From Myoxocephalus aenaeus (lineage: Eukaryota > Chordata > Actinopteri > Perciformes > Cottidae): a stretch of DNA of 64,000 bases. Shown here in pieces: positions 38,557 to 51,300 of the stretch. The stretch is from the NCBI GenBank assembly GCA_038501785.1, contig JBAMJR010000170.1:2361001-2425000 (forward strand). Reading direction: 5' to 3'. A program made the position numbers and the translations under genes. Positions within the stretch are counted from its first letter, which is position 1. The number at the start of each line of letters is the position of its first letter. Under the pieces are notes generated by a model that searched no databases, was not told the DNA's origin, and worked only from the letters and a program-made list of their open reading frames with translations.

Positions 38557-39757
38557 CAGTGTTTCCCCTAGGTTTACAGCTTCAGGGGGGGGGCGGCACG
38601 GCGGTGGGGGCGGCGCGGGGGCGACGACACCAACACAAACACTTAAACCTGTGGTTCTCAAACCTTTTCTGTAAATAACTTCATTTTGTTTATCTGTGCT
38701 TTTATAAATAACAGAATAAAGAAAATTGCAATCACTTTCAAGTAAATCAGATTGCTCCATCGGACATTTTTCTTATTTTTAAATTGCAATCACTTAGAAC
38801 AATGATAAAAATAAAGTTATATCTGTGCAAAAACAACAACTAATATTTAGTTACTACTAAATAGCTCATTGTGGAAAACAATAAGCTATTTTTTTTTTTT
38901 GCCAAACTAAACAGAATGAGTGCAGATATGTGAGCATCAGGTTGCATCAGTATTAGTGGAGCAGTGAGCCTCTACACATCTTTTATAAACGGGGTTGTAG
39001 ATTTGATACAATTCATGTTCAACGTTGATCTGAGATCTGTTTTCTGTTTTGAGAGACGCAGCAGCAGAAAGGACGTCACGGAGACTTCTGGCAAAGAGCC
39101 AAAAGTCGGCGAGTCGCTATGCGCATGCGCAAGCGTAACCTGTTAACGGCATAACGTAAACATTTAGCCGGAAGTACAGGCTTTTCTCCATGTATTTATT
39201 AATGACTTAGTTTTATGTCCGTGTACTTTGTACTTTTGTAATATGTGAAGCCAGCAGCTCATTGTTGGTACAAGACACGAGCACTTTGTCTCTTTCACCT
39301 GAGCAGGAGAGCTGCTCCGGGTTCAGAGAGCTGCTCCGGTGCTCCTCACATGAGAGCTGCTGTTGCCATCTTCACCCTGGGAGCGTTTAAAACGCAGATA
39401 TAGGTCTGCTTTTCACGCGACATATTTTTCGACGCTCTCTGTCCGCTGCTGTGTGCTCAGCGCTCACCTGTGTGTGTGTGTGTGTGCGCACGTGTCTGTA
39501 CGCATCAGGGCGGAACTCCGCTGTGCGCGTCGCAGAGCAGAGGAGAAGTGTTAACGCGACCATGTAGAGACCGAAATGTGTGTGGATAAGATCAATAAAA
39601 TACGTCAGTTTAGTTTAATATCAGAACAAGGTGTAGACCTGTTCTATATGAAAGAGAAACTTAAATGACTTGGCGCTGTTGAGAAAATTACAGGGGGGTG
39701 GGGGGTTTCTTCAGGGGGGCGCCCCGCCCCCCTATTCTAACGGTGGGGGAAACACTG
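38557..39757. mobile_element. Non-autonomous hAT-like element
   Basis: The left end is CAGTGTTTCCCCTAGG at 38557 and the right end is GGGGGAAACACTG at 39757, giving 12-13 bp terminal inverted repeats of the hAT type (CAGTG...). The subterminal regions are G-rich on the left (38584-38625) and G/C-rich on the right (39692-39731). The 1.2-kb interior has no transposase ORF and is GC-richer than the intron, with repeated GAGAGCTGCTCCGG words near 39310-39340. The flanks are AT-rich and no exact 8-bp target duplication could be confirmed. Confidence 0.7.
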
Positions 39758-39814
39758 ATAAATATACTGGGATCATAGTAGACTGTTATCATGTCCCCCT
39801 CTGATAGGATGAAG

Positions 39815-40590
39815 ATTAGTGGTGGAAACATTATGTACGATGTACATTTACTCACAAATCCCCTTGTACACTTTTAACCAGTCTATGTAACTAATTATAT
39901 TTACTCATGTAATTAAGTACCATTCTGAGGTACTTGAGGATTTAATGCTGCTTTATTCTTTGATTCCACTACATTTCAGATGCATTTACTAGTTTACACC
40001 AGATTTTACGAACAAAACATATGAATTTAACATTAAATTTAGAAACAAGACACTCAATAGTATATAAAGCAGCTAGAATTAGCTCCACGTGAACAAGAAA
40101 GATTACAATGCCGTTTACACCTTAATGTATCAGTTATAATGATTGAATATTATAATTTTAGACTCTGACAAGATGAGCGCTTTTTGCCTTTGATACTTTA
40201 AATGCAATTTGCTGCTGATTCTTTTTTTTGTGCTACTTCTAGTTTTGAATGCAGGACCTTTACATTACAAATTGTCTTATTGCTGCTATTAACTTAAAGT
40301 TACTGTGTGGAACTTTGAACCGGTTATGATACAGTCTCAACGTAATCCTGATGACTGGATATGAACTACTTAAGTGCACAAGAACATCAGCGAGAAGATT
40401 GTCTATTTCTATATAGTTATTCTTTATGATGATGCACAAAAGAGGACAAACTCTGACAAAACCGTGCCAACACTACCGCTTTTGTCCACAGAGACGGCCT
40501 GAAGTACTCCATTTAAGTAACATTATGTTATGTGTTTCAATTACTTAATGGTAATGTGGTGTTGCAGTGAGTCTTCCACCACCGATTAAT
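39815..40590. mobile_element. MITE with GTGGTGGAA terminal repeats
   Basis: The left end ATTAGTGGTGGAA (39815-39827) is mirrored by TTCCACCACCGATTAAT at the right (40574-40590). The interior (ACATTTACTCA, TTAAGTACCATTCTGAGGTACTT, CCACTACATTTCAGA) resembles an abundant fish repeat that I remember, whose ends read AGTGGTGGAAAGTAACTAAG. No coding capacity is seen. Confidence 0.6.
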
Positions 40591-40696
40591 GTGATGCAGT
40601 TTTTTAATTGATTGAACATGTGATCAACACTGATGGTTGCTGGTAAGACTTCAATCCAGTATGAATCTAACACATCATTGTGACCTTATAAAATAT

Positions 40697-40699
40697 ATA

Positions 40700-40736
<37 letters not shown>

Positions 40737-40738
40737 TA
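40697..40738. repeat. (GT)n-(TA)n compound microsatellite
   Basis: A short GTGTGT run merges into a TA array. Confidence 0.9.
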
Positions 40739-41132
40739 CGATGCATTATTGACTATCATCACAAGATCTAGTGAATCTGCTGCCATGCTGACAGACATGA
40801 TGGCCGTAGAAGCCAACAGTAATGAAGCTGATGGGAGGACAGAGGAGGACAGGACGGTGTTAGCGGTGTGGTTTGCGTGACTGAGCAGTGCACAAGCCTG
40901 TCTGTGTAATTCTTGCAAGACGGATATTAAAGACGTAGCGCCAAGGCCTTCCCTCCGCTCTGTCCCTGCACTCCCTCTCTCTCTCTCTCCCTCGCCTTCC
41001 CCATTCTCCCTCTCCCTCTCTTTCCCTTTCCCTCTCCGTCTCTGCTAATGATCTGCTCCGCCTGTCGCTGACTGGCTGACTGATGCCCACTGACAGCCCC
41101 ACTCATGCGGAAAGGCTGCTCCCCTCCTCCCC

Positions 41133-41134
<2 letters not shown>

Positions 41135-41222
<88 letters not shown>

Positions 41223-41227
41223 CACGC
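41135..41227. repeat. (CA)n microsatellite
   Basis: About 40 CA units with two CG interruptions at the 3' end. Confidence 0.95.
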
Positions 41228-44079
41228 AGAGTAATGAACTCCTGCACATCCCAGCGCTACACATTTGCTATGCATGTGTGACACACATGCAACCGCGCAC
41301 GCCAACTTGCGTAAGCACTCACGGCGAGATAGATGGAGCCACGCAAACAAATCACGCCCATTTGTTCAGTCACATGTCAACAGACATATATGTAGAGCAG
41401 ATGACAGACACACAAATGGAGCTCACGGTATACGTTATCCACAGAGATTTCTCATCCTGTATACGCTGTATCATCCGGCCGACTTGCCATCCCTGCATTT
41501 TTATGCAAATGACAACGTATTGAATCAGATTGGCTGAATGGAAAGTAGCACATTTCAGTGACATCTTCCGCAGTGTCGGAAAATAGTCTTTTTGCTTGCT
41601 CGAGGCAGAATTTTGTTATTTATTTTTTTTGTTGATAAAGAAATAATGTAATAAATAGAGATGGGAATGTGTTACCCGCATGAGTAATGATGCGGGTTTG
41701 ACATGATGAGCTTTGTAAATGCCTCGGTCACAACAGTTAGTGTTGAGGACAAGATGTACTGTCTCACTTTAAATAACTATAAGTGTATGGAGGGATGAAG
41801 CAGTACATTGATTCATTGATTAAAAGAAAATTAATCGTCAACTGTTTTGAGGATCGAGTTGAAACATGTAAAAACATCCACTGCTTCCAGCTTCCCAAAT
41901 GTGAAGATTTTACACTTTTTTTGTAAATGTAACACATTTGTATCTCAGATTTTTGGTTGAACACAACAAGACGTTGAATCGGGCTCTGAGAACTTGTATT
42001 GAGCATTTTTCCCTATTTTTGTAGTATAATAATATTTGAAATATGCATTTATAACATTTTATTAATGTACAGTTTGATAAACAGTTATAACGTATCAGTT
42101 ATAACTCATTTGAAGACCAATGTATAGTTTATACAGCAGCCTCCGCTTTGGGGGGGGGATCCACAGAAAGAGACAAATATTACAAATACATATTTCTGGC
42201 TACAACTACATTCTAGTGTGTTAAAAACCATGTAATACAAGTGAAGTGTTACAATTCTAATAGACAAAACAATTGATTGATTAATCAAAAAAAGCAGCTT
42301 GTCTATTGCAGATACATGGGAATTATCCTCCAGGGATCAATAACGTCTAATCATATCTTATCTTACCTGATCTCCTCACTTTGCTCTTGTTGCATCTGAC
42401 ACCACATATTTCTGCATTCAGAAAACTCTCTATTCGCTCCAAATTGTCTCATAGAAACAAAACTAGTTCACATGTCATTGTTGCACCTTTTCAATTTTTG
42501 CATTGGATTCACTTGACTCCGGGATTCTGGTTAGATTATTATTGGGTGTGATTGCCAACACTAATCCAAAGATTTTAAAAACCTGCCAGTGGGTGAGATT
42601 CTCTCCCAATATTTCATGTATTTATGCACACATTAGCTAATCTGAGGTGAGGCAGAAAACACTCCAGTGGTGCTCAGAAATAAATTGTCACCACTTCACA
42701 TACTTCGCAACACCTCCAAATTACAGCTTGTGGATGTAGCCTACTTCCACAATAAAACAATAACGGAAAATCTCTTTTCTTTCATTAGCGTGTGCTCAAA
42801 ACATTAACTCTGTATTCTCCTGCTGCTCTTGCTCCTAATTACTAATTGGCCCTTACTAATAATAAACAGTCATGCATATGGAAATCTGATCAAAAGAGCG
42901 CACTTGAACCAATTCGGGGTAATTTATTCCCATGGACATCCATTGTGGTATTGATCAACTCTACAATCAATCCGTTATACATCATTGGAATAGACTGATT
43001 TGCTCATATTGGATTTTTCATAGAATACCAATTTATCTAAGCGTGCCGGGCTCGGTCCCGCCGTAGCTTCTCCACATTAGCGCTCTGCCAGGGGAGTTTC
43101 AGGGAGGTAGGAAATTAGGTCAGTAAGCAACACTGTGATGCAGGGCGACACCTCTGGGCTCCCCTCGGTCCCAGCCTGCACACGGCCCACAATCCCCCAG
43201 CTGATGGCTCAGCGCTGCCATTACACTCAGCCGAGGTTACGCAAGGCTCTGCGAGGCCTGCCGGCTCTGGCACAGATTAGAGCGGGAGACTCGGCCAGGT
43301 ACTCCGTCGCTGTAAGAAATATCTGGGCTGAGACCAACGGGAGAGGATTACAGAGGACCACAGAGCACGCTGTAGTGGACTAGGGTGTAGTATTTTCTGT
43401 CAATACATATAGTTTAAGTAGAATACTGTCTCTTTAAAGGGTTTATAAACTGTAACTAATGGCTTCATTACATCGTTTACTACTTTATAGGGTTCTATAA
43501 AGTGAAGCTTTACGTCAATATAACAGCAACTGATGTGAAAAAGTCTCTCCTCCCGGTGAGTAATTAACAGCCAAGTCATTAAGAAAACGCTCATGAGTTT
43601 CTCACTTTAATAAGTCATCGAGTCTGCATCATAGATTATAATAAACTATAAATTCTGCGGGGACATGGATTAATAAAATAAAATATCAAATGGTCGTGAG
43701 TTTATCACTCTCTAATAGGCCATCAGCCAAAGATTTGTAATTCACCTGCAGCGTTGATTCATAAGTCATTGAGACCTGAGCTCTGCAGCTTAAAAGACAA
43801 AGCTAGTATGTTAGCATTGCCGTGGTGAGCGTGACGTTAGCATTTAGCTCAAGTACAATCCAATACTTTTTCGACTTTGCTTTTATTTCTTGTGAAATAC
43901 TGAATCATTTTGCCATTTCAGGCAAAGTGTTACTTCTATCAATTTAAGGTTTGAGTTGGGAGATCCAGTTTTGATTATCCTGCTAACTACTCACATTGAA
44001 TCTTAAGTATACGTTGCGTGAGGAGTCACAAAACACTTCTGTAGTACACATGAGAAAGTTTTATTAAACACATTCATGG

Positions 44080-44102
44080 ATATATATATATATATATATA
44101 TA
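44080..44102. repeat. (AT)n microsatellite
   Basis: About 11 AT units. Confidence 0.9.
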
Positions 44103-44467
44103 TGGATACTTTATTCAGCATGAAGGGAGTAAAGAGAAGAATTAAATTCTAAAGATTTACGTCTTCTCGCACCTTCTGCCTATCAAACAAGCGTCAAAGT
44201 CGAACCACGAACAAAAGACTGACACCCGCAGAAAAACACTAAATCGATTTCCATTTTGTTTCAATTAACGCGACGATTTTTAAACTTTATTAGAAGCTGT
44301 CCGACCGTCGAGAACAGTGAAGCTACTTCTCCGTTCAAGGAAAAAGCGACAGCGCTTAGATGTGCAGGAGGAAGAACTTCAAGCCTCTAATGAAGTTTCT
44401 CGTCTGCTCTTTGAAAGACTGAAAGCTCTGTTATACTCCACCCCTCAGCTACCATCTTGACCCCCCC

Positions 44468-44469
<2 letters not shown>

Positions 44470-44542
<73 letters not shown>
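44470..44542. repeat. (CA)n microsatellite
   Basis: About 36 uninterrupted CA units. Confidence 0.95.
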
Positions 44543-44546
<4 letters not shown>

Positions 44547-45264
44547 AGACACTCAAACGCACACAGAAAACACACACATTCCAGCATCCCCATTAGCAAT
44601 TCATGAGCAGCGTCTCATTAGACTTTAAGTTTTACCATAGGCCTCTGAAGTATATGGCTGGAGCAGTTATTAATATTTCATAGTCTCCCATTGAGGAGCT
44701 AAAAACGAAGTCGACCCGCTTCCGCTACAAAGTGACTCGCGCTCCTCTTTTTTTTCCTCTTCTTCTACTTCTCTTCCCTCCCTCTTTCCCCTGTACGTTA
44801 GGCTGTCTCTCTCTTCCCCTTTCCTCGCCGTTTGCTCCTCCGCCGCCGCCGCTTTCTCTCTTCAGTTTCCTCGCTTCCGATCCTGCTCTGCCACACAGAC
44901 CTTAACTCAAACTGACTTAATTGGGCTGTCTTTGTTCTGGGAAATGTGGGCATACCTTCCCCTTCTCCCCAGCAAAGAGAAGTAGAAAGTGAAGAGGGGA
45001 GGGGAAACGATGGAGGAGAAACCTGAGTGAACCCCGATTGCTCTACGAGTACTCCCTGTGCCATGCTCGGGTTAGGGGGGGGGGGGGAGATCAGGGGCAG
45101 GAGGGAGGGGGAGGGGTGTGTGTGAGTGTGTGTGTGTGTGTGTGTGGAGAGAAATATGGGGAGGGGGGTCTCGAGGGTTCACAGGGTGTCTGTCAGACTG
45201 GCAGACAGGAGCTCTGCCCCCGAAACAAACCCATGCATGAATAAGTCAATAAAGCCATGTCTGT

Positions 45265-45325
45265 GCAGTGTGTGTGCAGTGTGTGTGTGTGTATGTCTGG
45301 GCATTGTGTGTGTGTGTATGTGTGA
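45265..45325. repeat. Imperfect GT-rich repeats
   Basis: Short GT runs separated by CA and TCTGGG. Similar GT- and G-rich sequence occurs at 45076-45145. Confidence 0.8.
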
Positions 45326-45433
45326 AGGCAGGGAAGTGGAGAGAATCAGATGAGGATGATGGTGATGAGGCTTTTTGTTTCCCAGCGTCTGTGACAATGA
45401 GACAGACGCCACATTCCCCTCGCAATGAGAAAC

Positions 45434-45437
45434 AGAC

Positions 45438-45470
<33 letters not shown>

Positions 45471-45485
45471 GAAAGAAAGAAAGAG
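45434..45485. repeat. (GA)n and (GAAA)n simple repeat
   Basis: A purine-only tract of GA units passes into GAAAGAAAGAAA. Confidence 0.9.
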
Positions 45486-45650
45486 AGGACGAGTGATCAA
45501 AACCAGAGTGAGACAGAGCGAGAAGGGGAGAAGGGGAGAGAGGAGCGCTTTGAATTGGTTGGGACAGTTACAGCATGCTTGCACATTGCACGGAATCGCT
45601 TGGAAGCAAAAGTATGTCGGAGTGTGCGAGGCCTCAAACTGAGCCCCGAA

Positions 45651-45680
45651 CCCGGATGAACCCGGATGAACCCGGATGAA
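45651..45680. repeat. Three tandem copies of a 10-mer
   Basis: CCCGGATGAA is repeated three times exactly. A related inverted sequence occurs at 46887-46904. Confidence 0.85.
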
Positions 45681-48017
45681 CCAGACCGGTTCTGCCAAAT
45701 GTGGGACCCAACCCTGACACCAGGCTGCGTTTTAGTCTGTCCTAGATATTTACTTTTTGTTCAGGTTGACAAAAGGTTTTTGAACTTAAGGATGTGGACG
45801 TCCAAACATCACACCCGTATGTGATTGTTGAACATATTTCAAAACCATGGCTGCAGGGGATTTGCTCCAATCGAGCCAGGGCTTAACGTCAAGGCTCATA
45901 GTCGGTGGTGTAGGTCATCTCAGAGGTGTTTGGGTTTGGGTCAGAGCTCTGTGCATACCAGTCAAGCTCGTCCGCAATTAAAAACAGCCCCCATATAAAT
46001 GCCAGACAATCCTTTCCAGCAGAACTTGACTGTTCAGACAGTTATAATCCAAAACAGAACAAAGTTGAGCTGTACAGTTTAGCACCAGTTGTCTTGCTAT
46101 CGTATGTCAGAATGGTACTACAGTTACGCGGTACGTTGCCAGCTCTGTACAGACCTAAGACTGGGACTCAAAACCAGCTCGTAACCACGTCTTTAAGAAC
46201 CCATTCAACTGAACCCATCTGGTACTGCCTAAATGTTTATACCCTAACCCAACGTATGGCCTGCAGCTACGTCCCACTGTCAGAGAAAACGAAAGAGAAG
46301 TTTAGGATATTATATTTGAACGACGGATTCGGCGAACAGCCCAGATTCTGACACAAAAATGAAGATCCTGTGGGAGTGGACGGTTTGGTTCATGTAGCAG
46401 AACACTATATGGTCGTTATGTTTTTAGCCGTTGTGACAGCAACGCCAAGGGGCCTTCACCAAATCCTTACTGGTGTCATCCATTACTGACTGTTAGCTAG
46501 TATTGTCTACACTCTGTAGACATTTTTTCATTTCCCCACTGAGCATTGATATCTATATTGGTATCCTCATATTAGACAATTTACATCCACTGCAGGAAGT
46601 AGTTGGATGCCGAACCTTAACCTGACCATCTGCCATATATTACATTAAACATATAAAATGTAGGTATTGGATTTTGACCTAAAACTTTAACATAAAATGA
46701 AAATGTAATCTGCAGGATTTTGCAGAATCAACCAATCGCACCCTTCTCTTCAATATTGATGATTTAGCAAAAAACAGGAAAAGAGAGAGAGACATTTCTT
46801 GATGAGTAACATTTAAAATGAGTGCAAACACGCCACAAAATGGGAATTCTGTAATCCGAGTCGAACCTGATCCCAAACCTCGTAGTCCGGGTTCAGTCCG
46901 GGTTGCAGAACTTGTGGTGAGAGGTAAGCGCTCCGGGTGTTAATATGTTTAAACTCTGCAATTATAGCTCCCCTGACACACGTGTACTTCTCAATGTGAC
47001 GAACAAATCTTAGGCAATGAAAAAAAATGTAATAAGAGGCAATGAAGTCAGGGAGAGAGAAACAGAAGAGACGTGGAGGAGAAGAGGAGAGGAGAGGGAG
47101 GGGGTGAATGACACAGAAGGAAATCGAGGATGGAAACAATTCAATGTCCTTGGAAACCAATATGGCTAATTTGAATTTGAGACTGAGGACTTCTCTCTTC
47201 TTTCGCCTCGTGTGACCTCCTCCTCGCCCTTCTTCTGTGCTCCCCAATCAGTTTAATCTCTCCTCTGCTCATCCCTCCCAGATGCTCTCCCTCCCTCTCC
47301 CTCTCTTTACTCTCCCTCCCATCCGTCGTTCAATACCGCTCACTCTCACCAAAGCAGATTTCTTTCCATGACGGATGGGCTCTGTGAACACTCGCCCAAA
47401 AGCTCTGTCAGATCTTCTGCTCGCGTAGTAAAAGCTGAGAGGCGGTGCGGTTCACTCGGGGACATGCCTGGCATTATGGGGTGGCGAGTGAGAGAGTCAA
47501 GAAGGGGTGCGCGGCGTCATTTTGGCGTCTTCATAAACGCCTGGATGTAGTTGTGGTTGGCCAGGCAGCAGCAGCGCGTTAGCCATGGGAAAGCATGCTG
47601 CAGGCACATTGGCGCTTTCAGAAGAAGGGGGGGGGGGGGCTTTGTTATTTCAAGGTCCCCCTCTTTTCCTGCTCTCACCCCATCAATTCCCGCACATTAT
47701 TCCTACAGTCTCTGCGGTTCTCCGACGAGCCCGCTGCCTCGTAGGCATCTTTACAAGTCCTCCTCTTTCAACATCTTAACCATAAACCCCTCCAGCCTTT
47801 CTCTCCTCACTTCGTTCTGCCCTCACTTTTCCTCCCCGTCTCTCTCTCTCTCTCCGTCTACGATGGTCACGTCTCGTGGGGGAAGACAGTTGGCAGGATG
47901 CAGGCTTGCTGCCATGGCAACAGGAACCCTCCCTCTCCCTAAGGTCTCCTTAGCAACTAGTAGCTTGGCATTGTAGTAATGAGCCGGCCCAGCATGCCAT
48001 ACTAGCGAAGCACGAGA

Positions 48018-48044
48018 TGTGTGTGTGTGTGTGTGTGTGTGTGT
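48018..48044. repeat. (GT)n short microsatellite
   Basis: About 13 GT units. Confidence 0.85.
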
Positions 48045-48356
48045 TAGGGAGTGAGTCTTTGTGTGGTTTTGTCTTTTTCAAGGGTGATATGCACGCTGTC
48101 AAAGTGGGGTTTGACTTCTGTCCTGTGATGTCAATTAATAATACAGAATTAGAAGTTCTGTTGAAGTTCTGATTCATGAATATGCATATCCTTTTTTTTT
48201 TTCTTTTCTTTTCTTTCTTCTCCCCTCGCGTCTCGTCAATTTCTTGTCAATTTTTCCGGATTGCGTTCACTAAATTTGAAACGTGCGGCCTCGGCGTGGA
48301 AGAATGACAGTCGACGCGCATCGCTCAAGAGAAGAGCGTCTGACTTTTTCTTTCCC

Positions 48357-48379
48357 TTTTTTTTTTTTTTTTTTTTTTG
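48357..48379. repeat. Poly-T tract
   Basis: An uninterrupted run of over 20 T, possibly an old retroposon tail on the minus strand. Confidence 0.85.
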
Positions 48380-51300
48380 AAAATTGCCATCCTTCAAAAG
48401 AGCACATCTGATGAGAGATGTGTTTCTCTTAAAAGGAATTTGAGTTTTCAAAAAGTGTGACAGTGTGAATTGGCAAAATGGTTTAGCGTGAAAAAAGTCC
48501 TCACAGACATGAATGTTTGAAAAGTGGATTCAAAGCCGGCTGAATAAAAAATAAAAGAGGAAGTAGTTGAATAAAACAATACCGTGAAGTATTTGTCGGC
48601 GGCAATGATTTGCTATCATTACTATTCCTGTCTAACTTTGGGCCCCAAAAGTAGACATCAGGTTACAGAGAAGCAGTGACGGATTAAGCTAATGCCGATC
48701 CATTGTGATCAGAGACGCACCACCAAGGTTGCAGTGAAATATGATCCAAACAGAGCCGTGTATGTATTTTGTTCTGATAAATGTTGCAGTCAGAGGTCAT
48801 TGTGAGGATTCCGGGTGATTTACTAGTTTGGTGATGTTTCGAGCCCGGTTCCAGACCTCTGAATCGCACATCTCCCCATTTGGTTAGAGATTAAAATAGG
48901 TTCTGCGTTGTGCTTGTCGAGGGCTGTTTCACGCATGCAATTCAGAGCTTTTCAGGCGGGATTAGAAAGGGGATGTCATTTTCCTGAAAGAATTTTTTGC
49001 TATATCCGTGAGAAAAAGAAGAAAAAAAACGGTGACACCATTGCGACAAAAATGGCGTGGATTAGATTGATGCAGCTTCTCGGGCTGAATTGAGTGCAGA
49101 AACAACTCTCGTCATGTTCGGATCTATCTTAATACAACGCGCCAAATGTATGTCGACAGAGAATCGGCTGCTATAATCCTCCTCCTCAATGTGACAGTGA
49201 GGCGATTCCCTCGTAAAGCGACTCCAACGGGAGAAATCCAGTCCCCGTTACTTTGTACGAATGGAGCGAAACTTTGTAAAATTATGCTGAGGCCTCTTAT
49301 TGAAGAGTGTGACCTTTGACTCTACTGTAAACGACGGGCGACAACTTCCACAGTCCCTCATTCAGTGCAAAGATGAATGCTAAAGTTGAAGCAAACACGA
49401 GGCTTTGGTTTCAGTCGCACAATTTGAGAAAGTGTCGTGCTGGCAGTCGGGGCGCGGGTTAATTTTCAGTGCCAGGATGTATTCCCCAAAGCAATTTAGT
49501 GAGGTCAGAAAAAAAAACTGTTTCATAATGAACACTGTAACTTTGGGAAATACCCACTTAAATTGGCAGATTGCCATACTTCAAATTGGCTTCTGATGAA
49601 TCTAAAAACCGAACCATTGACTTTGTCCCTGTTTTCTTAAAGTGTACTCACACAATAAATGAAGCGCTTGACGACCAGTGTCGGCAGAACAACCCTAAAG
49701 CTTGTGCAAATTACGGATACCTGACTATTGTATGAGGAATAACATCATAAAATACCCCCTCCTCCCAAACAGAAATCAGTTTACGTGAAAACAATGTCAC
49801 GAATGGATGGATAACCGCGATGGCCTGGCTTACATTCTGGGGATGTTCCCTGCTGAAGTAGTACATTCAAGTTGATATTTTATACTATACTCAAGCAGCA
49901 GTTTCAGAGAAAAGGTCTGAATATTCAACAATACCTCCCCTTTTCAAACTATATGAATATTCATTACAAAGTGTTGAATAGTTGTGTTCATGATTAAGTG
50001 GCTTTTCAGCACCACTTTGGATTAAATCCAACCCTGGAAGCGAGACACACACACACACACGTTAAGAAAAGTTGATCACCTCCTCGAGTGTTATTCAGCT
50101 TTTCTGTTTGGAAACTCTTTCCACGTTAAGGATGAAAGGCCAAAGGTTGAGCTGATTACTTGAACATAAGCAATCGTTGTTCGGCAGAGTTCGATGTTTG
50201 CGAGTATGTTCCCAACAGTCGAGCCTTTGTTGCTTTTTTTTATTAATGTGCCATTCAGAATGTCACGCGTCGCGTTGCCGCCAGTATATCAGCTCCTGCC
50301 TGTGGATCAGTGCATTTGTCGGAGGTGCCGTGCAGCCTCGGTGTGTGTGGATGGATGTGACAGCTGAGCGTTGAGGTGGGTGGTTCTCTCCTGAGACCTG
50401 ATGGCAGGTGTGATCAGGCCTGTTTCTCAGCTTCTCCTTTGGCTCCCATAGGTGTCACGATGCTCCACCTGGCGTGTGAAAGCTCCCAGGGGAGGGATAG
50501 AAATCACAGCTGTGGAGGTGACTCCTCTTTTATGAGCGCTAGTCAAAGGTGGAGGTGACAAACTACATTTACTTTTTTGCTACTGTAATTGAAAGGCACA
50601 ATTGTGTCGAGAATATGCTTAGTTATAATATGAAAAAGTCCCAGCATAGTTATGATGAGAGACAAAGTCATCCATTCAGATAAAGAATATGTGGAGTTTG
50701 CCTTTAGGTTATTTTATCTAGTTCACATACAAAGAGCTACGGCTAACAACTAGCTGGTCTTGCTCATTTACTAACTTTTTGCCACCTTTTTAGTGAAATT
50801 CAACAATGAGGGTGAACATTTTCATGTTCTAAAAGCTGAAATAGAAGTACTATTAATTATTAACTCTCAACAGAGTTGATAACATTATGTAACATGACTT
50901 TATTACATTGCATGCGAACAATGGACAAACTGTGGCTTAATCTTCTGGTTTATTGGCAGCTAACTTGTACGTTTTACCAAAGACGGGCGAAGCAAACGCT
51001 AAGCAAAGCATCTAAAATCCTTTAGACATGAAAGATAAGGGAACATATCCCTTTTTATTGTTATTAAAAGAGACAATTGTACTGTATTTCTACTCCAGCA
51101 AGTTGACTACTACTGTACTTCATTAGAGTTTCCTGGAGCAGGACCTAACGGTGCTCTTTCCCGGCCGTTGTTCGTGATGTAAGGGAAGCAAACAGGAAGC
51201 GCCGCTCACGGCTACTCTGGGTCCGTCACTCTTTACAGCGCTGGCTGTGGCCTGAGGACTGGGCATCTCTGGCACACAGGGAGGATTTTCCGATCCCCTG

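Noticed and set aside
38549..39765. 8-bp target duplication for the hAT-like element
   Set aside because: The flanks TATATAAA and ATAAATAT are both AT-rich but do not match base for base.
41674..41697. Short hairpin ACCCGCAT / ATGCGGGT
   Set aside because: An 8-bp stem in the middle of an intron is expected by chance in 64 kb and has no associated feature.
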